From contig JALOBM010000042.1 of assembly GCA_023228285.1 (NCBI GenBank), forward strand, positions 1 to 18,925: 18,925 bases of DNA. The letters are read 5' to 3'. Made by a program: the position numbers and the translations under genes. This stretch comes from Candidatus Cloacimonadota bacterium (GTDB lineage: Bacteria > Cloacimonadota > Cloacimonadia > Cloacimonadales > Cloacimonadaceae). The notes under the pieces were generated by a model, which did no database searches, was not told where the DNA came from, and worked only from the letters and a program-made list of their open reading frames with translations. Of this stretch, positions 14,737-18,925 are shown piece by piece (the first letter of the stretch is position 1; each line of letters starts with the position of its first letter).

Positions 14737-17712
14737 ATGAAAATGGAAGAATTGAACTACTATTACAACAAGTTTAAATTTGGCGAAGACATCTTCCATC
14801 AGTTGATGCAGAAACGAGTGCGGGAGATACTGCTGGTCTCCACCTTCTACGATGCTTTCATCTTTGAGCAGGATGGCAGGCTTTCGGAACAAATCTTTGG
14901 CGAATACAGAGAATTGAACCTCTCCACTGCCCCGCGCGTAACCTCGGTACCAACAGGTGAGGAAGCCCTTCAGAAGCTGAAGACACACTCCTACGACTTA
15001 GTTATCACCATGATGCGCATCGGCGAGATCGGACCCTTCGAGCTGGCTAGGCAGATCAAGGAACAGAAACCCGATCTGATGGTGCTGCTGCTTTTGAATG
15101 TGGCATCGGATTTTGTGATATGGGAAAATCATGTGGAAGAGCGCCGCTACATCGATGATGTGTTTCTCTGGAATGGCGATACCAAGCTGTTTCTGGCCAT
15201 GATCAAGAGTGTGGAAGACAGCTTGAATGTAGAGTACGACACTGCTCACGGTTTGGTCCGCGTGATCCTTTTGGTGGAGGATGCGGTGCACTATTACTCG
15301 ATGTTTTTGCCCTCGTTGTATTCAGTGATCATGAAACAGACCCAAAAATTGATTGAGGAAGAGGTGAGCGACATCAACAAGCATTTCCGCATGCGAGTTC
15401 GCCCCAAAGTACTTATCGCGCACAATTTTGAGGATGCATCGCGGCTTTATGAGAAGTATCAGGACTACATGCTCTGCGTGATATCGGATGTGCGCTACAA
15501 GGTTCAAGGTGAGGTGGATGCGCACGCGGGGTTCAAATTGATCCGGCAGATATTGGGGATAAACCGCGATCTGCCGATGATATTGCAATCTTCCGAGACA
15601 GAGAACCGCTCCTTGGCGCACGAGCTGGGAGTACACTACCTGAATAAAAACTCCAAGCATCTCTTCAAAGACTTGCGTGAGTACATGGTATATAATCTTG
15701 GTTTTGGCAATTTTATCTTTCGCAACCCTCAAGGCGAGATCCTCGATGAAGCGGCAAATATAGCAGAATTTGAGGACAAAATACTCAGAATACCGGTGGA
15801 ATCCCTGGAGTTTCACAGTCGTTTCAATCATTTTTCAAACTGGCTGATTGCCCACGGCGAGATTCAGATCGCCAAAAAGATCCGTCCCATCAAAATAGAA
15901 GATTTCTCCTCGCGAGCCGAGCTGAGACAATTTATCTATCAGGTCTTCCGTAGCGTTCGAGTAGAGAAAAACCGTGGTAAGATTATAAATTTCGATGCGG
16001 TATCTCTCTCGGAGATGAACCAGATTATCCGGCTCACCGGAGGTTCGCTGGGTGGTAAGGGACGCGGCTTGGCATTTTTGAACGCGCTTCTGTGTACCAT
16101 GGACTATGAAAACAAGTTTGATAACATTGCCATTTCGTTGCCTTCAACGGCGATTATCGGCACCAATGAGTTCGATCTCTTTGTGGAGAACAACAAGATC
16201 ATGGAGCAGATCCATGCAAAAAGCGATGCCGAGATTGACGCTGTATTCATGAAGGGCGAGCTCTCCGATATCTTGGTGCAACGCTTGCAGATCTATTTGG
16301 AACACATTGATTACCCCATCGCGGTGCGTTCTTCCAGCTTGTTGGAGGATTCTCAAGCTCAGCCCTTGGCAGGAGTTTACCGTACCTTTATGCTACCAAA
16401 CAATCATCCGGAGATCAGCCATCGTCTGCGGCAATTGACAGACGCCATCAAGCTGGTCTTTGCCTCGGTATTCCTCTGCGATGCACGAAACTTTTTGGAC
16501 GCCATGAACTACAATGCGGAAGAGGAGAAGATGGCCGTGATCATCCAAGAAACCGTGGGCTGCTCGCAGGGAGAAAGCTATTACTATCCCCACATCTCCG
16601 GAGTGGCGCTATCCTACAACTTTTATCCCACTTCCCACATGCAACATGCGGATGGCATGGCAAGTATCGCCTTGGGATTGGGTAAGGCCGTGGTGGAGGA
16701 CAAACAGAACTATCAGAACTATCGCTTTTGCCCAAAGTATCCAAAGCTGGACATCCTGCCCCCAGAAGAGATGATGCGCAATTCGCAGAAGGAGTTTTAT
16801 GCGCTAGACCTCTCCAAAGTCGACTTTGACCTCACCCAGGGTGATGAGATTACTCTGGCCCATATGAAACTGAAAGAGGCGGAAAAGCATGGTTCTCTGC
16901 GCTATCTGGCCTCGGTTTGGGATTATGAAAACTACCGGCTGTCAGACAATATGTACGACAAGGGCTTGACAGTGCTTAGCTTTGCCGGTATCTTGAAATA
17001 CGATTATATCCCTCTGGCAAAGATCGTGGAAGAGCTTTTGGAGATCGGAGAAATAGCCTTGGGTATTCCCGTGGAGATTGAATTTGCTGTAAATCTGGAT
17101 TCTGCCAAGAGCAACGCAGACAAACCCACCTTTTACATCTTGCAGATCAGACCGCTGTCCGTAAGCGCAGAAGCTTACCATGTCGACGCCGTGAAGCTGG
17201 ATAAAAGCAAACTGCTGATGTACACCGAAAACGGCATGGGCAATGGCGTAATTCAGGACTTGCGCGATGTACTATATCTGGATCCCCAGCGCTTTGACAA
17301 AACCCGCACTTTGCAGATGCAAACCGAAATTGAGTACTTCAACAACACGATGGCCCAGCAAGGCAAACACTATATCCTCATTGGTCCCGGCAGATGGGGC
17401 TCGCGGGATAGATTCCTGGGAATTCCGGTGCGCTGGCCGCAAATCAACCGGGCAAAAGTAATCTTGGAAACCGGTATGAAAGGCTTCATGGTAGAAGCCA
17501 GTCAGGGAACCCATTTCTTTCACAATTTGGTGGCTATGAATGTTGGCTATTTCAATATCCCGTTTCTTTCCCCCACAGATTTTGTGGACATGGATTGGCT
17601 GAAAGCACAAGAGGCTAAAGAGCGTGGGGAATTCTTTGTGCATGTGGAATTTGAGCATCCCCTAAAGGTTAAAATGGATGGCAAGACTGGGCTGGCAATA
17701 ATTGAGAAATGA
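14737..17712 (+). CDS. Tandem receiver domains fused to a PEP-synthase/PPDK N-terminal ATP-grasp domain
   Basis: 991 residues, ATG 14737, with GAGGT 7 nt upstream. Residues 29-160 look like a degenerate receiver: no acidic pair after ILLVS, and M92/M93 where the phospho-Asp should be. Residues 175-320 look like an intact receiver: E181-D182, candidate phospho-acceptor D251 (VISDVRY), S285/S286 and K304 (YLNKNS), with a long insertion after the first strand. Residues 430-810 are a PPDK_N/PEP-synthase ATP-grasp domain: glycine loop TGGSLGGKGRG, AVRSSSLLEDSQAQPLAGVY with R531, and IEFAVN/ILQIRPL with candidate metal ligands E782 and Q803. Residues 860-991 are an extra domain with GPGRWGSRD and SQGTHFFHNL. 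The swivelling phospho-histidine domain and PEP barrel are absent. This suggests a regulated ATP-dependent phosphotransferase whose target is unknown. Confidence 0.85.
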   Translation: MKMEELNYYYNKFKFGEDIFHQLMQKRVREILLVSTFYDAFIFEQDGRLSEQIFGEYRELNLSTAPRVTSVPTGEEALQKLKTHSYDLVITMMRIGEIGPFELARQIKEQKPDLMVLLLLNVASDFVIWENHVEERRYIDDVFLWNGDTKLFLAMIKSVEDSLNVEYDTAHGLVRVILLVEDAVHYYSMFLPSLYSVIMKQTQKLIEEEVSDINKHFRMRVRPKVLIAHNFEDASRLYEKYQDYMLCVISDVRYKVQGEVDAHAGFKLIRQILGINRDLPMILQSSETENRSLAHELGVHYLNKNSKHLFKDLREYMVYNLGFGNFIFRNPQGEILDEAANIAEFEDKILRIPVESLEFHSRFNHFSNWLIAHGEIQIAKKIRPIKIEDFSSRAELRQFIYQVFRSVRVEKNRGKIINFDAVSLSEMNQIIRLTGGSLGGKGRGLAFLNALLCTMDYENKFDNIAISLPSTAIIGTNEFDLFVENNKIMEQIHAKSDAEIDAVFMKGELSDILVQRLQIYLEHIDYPIAVRSSSLLEDSQAQPLAGVYRTFMLPNNHPEISHRLRQLTDAIKLVFASVFLCDARNFLDAMNYNAEEEKMAVIIQETVGCSQGESYYYPHISGVALSYNFYPTSHMQHADGMASIALGLGKAVVEDKQNYQNYRFCPKYPKLDILPPEEMMRNSQKEFYALDLSKVDFDLTQGDEITLAHMKLKEAEKHGSLRYLASVWDYENYRLSDNMYDKGLTVLSFAGILKYDYIPLAKIVEELLEIGEIALGIPVEIEFAVNLDSAKSNADKPTFYILQIRPLSVSAEAYHVDAVKLDKSKLLMYTENGMGNGVIQDLRDVLYLDPQRFDKTRTLQMQTEIEYFNNTMAQQGKHYILIGPGRWGSRDRFLGIPVRWPQINRAKVILETGMKGFMVEASQGTHFFHNLVAMNVGYFNIPFLSPTDFVDMDWLKAQEAKERGEFFVHVEFEHPLKVKMDGKTGLAIIEK

Positions 17713-17806
17713 TTGGCCTGCATGGCAGTTCCCGGCATGAGAAGTATGCCACATGATTGTTCATCCGGTTTGCGCTAAAACATTGCGAAAATTCGACGTT
17801 GATCCT

Positions 17807-17831
17807 ATTTGTTCTGGGAAGAGGAACAAAT
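17807..17831. repeat. Perfect 8-bp inverted repeat upstream of the secreted-protein gene
   Basis: ATTTGTTC (17807-17814) and GAACAAAT (17824-17831) are exact reverse complements around a 9-nt loop, 49 nt before the start codon. No T-run follows. It may be an operator or an mRNA hairpin. Apart from this, the 167-nt gap shows a GGCAT/ATGCC stem near 17742-17752 and no clear terminator. Confidence 0.4.
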
Positions 17832-17879
17832 ATTGCTAGCTACTATGCTGGATAACCAAAAGATGTATCATAGGAGGTA

Positions 17880-18902
17880 ATGGTGACCAGGTATCTTTTA
17901 ATTGTCATTTTTATGATTGCGACAGCCCTCGTTGCGAATCCGCTTCCATCAATATTGGTTCAGCAGATTTACTTCGATGCCAATGAGGATTTGATCATGC
18001 AACTGGGTTATCTTTGTGCCAGTTTTGCCGGCGGAACCCTTACTGTAAGCGATGGTACCAATACCGCCTCCTACACGATATTGGAAGATGACTTTCAGAA
18101 TTATCCCGTGGATGTAAACCTCAGCACACTGATGCCCGATTTGAATGTATGCTGTGAATCCGGATACCTTTCATTCGATAACATGAACCCTTATGACCTT
18201 GAGGAAGTGCGATGGGGATACAATGATGATTGCGATGTAACGCCGCTCACGGGCAGTCAATCAATCTATCAATACTATGATAGTCGTCATAACGGATGGG
18301 AATCCTACACGGTGAAAACATGGGCCAAGAGTGACAGCCCTGATAACGTCCAAGACTATTGCTGCAACACCCACGCGACGGTTCATGTTTACATCGAAAA
18401 CAATCAGTCGGAGCCGGTGGAAGGTGCCAAAATCTTCTATATGGACGACTTGAATCTTTGCTGTCTCACCGATGCAGCCGGTAATGCCACTATTCAACTC
18501 GGAGCCAGGAACACTCTCTTGAGCGTAAAAGCGCCGGATGCTTCGGGGGATGCACTGTGTTGGGACAGATTCTTCCTAGAACCAAATCAAGTTCTGGAAC
18601 TGAGTGCCACCATAGACTACAGTTCTGTGGACGATTCGGTGATACCGGAGGCCGGCGCTGCCTTGATGCTGAAACCATCGGTTCTGCGACCCGGAAACAC
18701 AATGCTGGTGGAATACGGCAAAGCGCTCGAAAGCAAAGCAGACCTGAATCTCTATGACATCAAAGGCCGCTTTATCCGCACGGTGAACTACCGCGAAGCC
18801 CTTAGTTATGACACTCAGGGGCTTAGTTCCGGCATTTACTTCTTGCGTCTGATGCAAGGTACGCGTATATTGGCAACTAAGAAATTCATTCTGTTAAGAT
18901 AG
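17880..18902 (+). CDS. Secreted cysteine-rich protein with type IX secretion sorting domain
   Basis: 340 residues. A signal peptide (hydrophobic residues 5-18, likely cleavage at LVA|N near 19) precedes a beta-rich region (22-150). An Ig-like/carboxypeptidase-regulatory-like segment follows (about 165-245, with VEGAKIFYMDD, then a LTDAAGNATI turn), and then a C-terminal type A sorting domain (about 262-340: LYDIKGRFIRT, LSSGIYFLRL, KKFILLR). Proteins of this kind cross the outer membrane by the type IX system. Nine cysteines include three CC pairs (91-92, 161-162, 194-195), suggesting disulfides. AGGAGG is only 2 nt before ATG 17880 but 5 nt before GTG 17883, so GTG may be the true start (339 residues). 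No enzymatic motif is seen; adhesin or matrix roles are possible. Confidence 0.85.
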   Translation: MVTRYLLIVIFMIATALVANPLPSILVQQIYFDANEDLIMQLGYLCASFAGGTLTVSDGTNTASYTILEDDFQNYPVDVNLSTLMPDLNVCCESGYLSFDNMNPYDLEEVRWGYNDDCDVTPLTGSQSIYQYYDSRHNGWESYTVKTWAKSDSPDNVQDYCCNTHATVHVYIENNQSEPVEGAKIFYMDDLNLCCLTDAAGNATIQLGARNTLLSVKAPDASGDALCWDRFFLEPNQVLELSATIDYSSVDDSVIPEAGAALMLKPSVLRPGNTMLVEYGKALESKADLNLYDIKGRFIRTVNYREALSYDTQGLSSGIYFLRLMQGTRILATKKFILLR

Positions 18903-18925
18903 TTTACAGCCGGCTTGGATGACGG

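Overview
The window is a dense run of bacterial genes, almost all on the + strand. It most resembles a member of the FCB superphylum, and my best guess is Candidatus Cloacimonadota (WWE1). That placement is inference. It rests on a secreted protein with a type-IX-secretion C-terminal sorting domain (17880-18902), a long receiver plus PEP-synthase-N-terminal fusion of a kind I associate with FCB bacteria, moderate GC content, frequent TTG starts, and an AMMECR1/MEMO pair common in anaerobes. There is no rRNA, CRISPR array, transposase, integrase or phage gene, so this reads as a chromosomal core region.

Layout. 1-753 is gene-poor, with a possible decayed minus-strand gene (142-478) and copy 1 of a 41-bp intergenic repeat (508-548). 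754-4210 is a tight unit: a Y-family polymerase (umuC), a YigZ/IMPACT protein, a 58-residue exported protein that starts at TTG, amrB (MEMO family) and amrA (AMMECR1 family). 4433-4862 is a tRNA array Gly-Cys-Leu-Gly with two identical tRNA-Gly(GCC) genes. It runs within 7 nt into a HAD phosphatase gene with no ribosome-binding site, which overlaps a P-loop ATPase gene ending at a terminator. 6331-9200 holds a DEAD-box RNA helicase with a DbpA-type RNA-binding domain, then a small lipoprotein and a YiiX-like cysteine peptidase or amidase that overlap. 9201-9691 is gene-free and carries copy 2 of the 41-bp repeat. 9692-14608 holds an M18 aminopeptidase, a DUF1015 protein, rimO and trpS, closed by a terminator. 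14737-17712 is a 991-residue protein with one degenerate and one apparently intact receiver domain fused to a PEP/pyruvate-dikinase ATP-grasp domain, lacking the phospho-histidine and PEP domains. The last gene encodes a cysteine-rich secreted protein with a sorting tail.

Functional reading. Most genes concern translation and RNA (tRNAs, TrpRS, RimO, helicase, YigZ), peptide turnover (M18) or the envelope (lipoprotein, YiiX, sorting-domain protein). I see no certain new defence or mobile system. The least explained items are the receiver/ATP-grasp fusion, the paired 41-bp repeats lying about 190-205 bp upstream of a start codon, the tRNA-to-leaderless-mRNA junction, and the tiny exported protein beside amrB.
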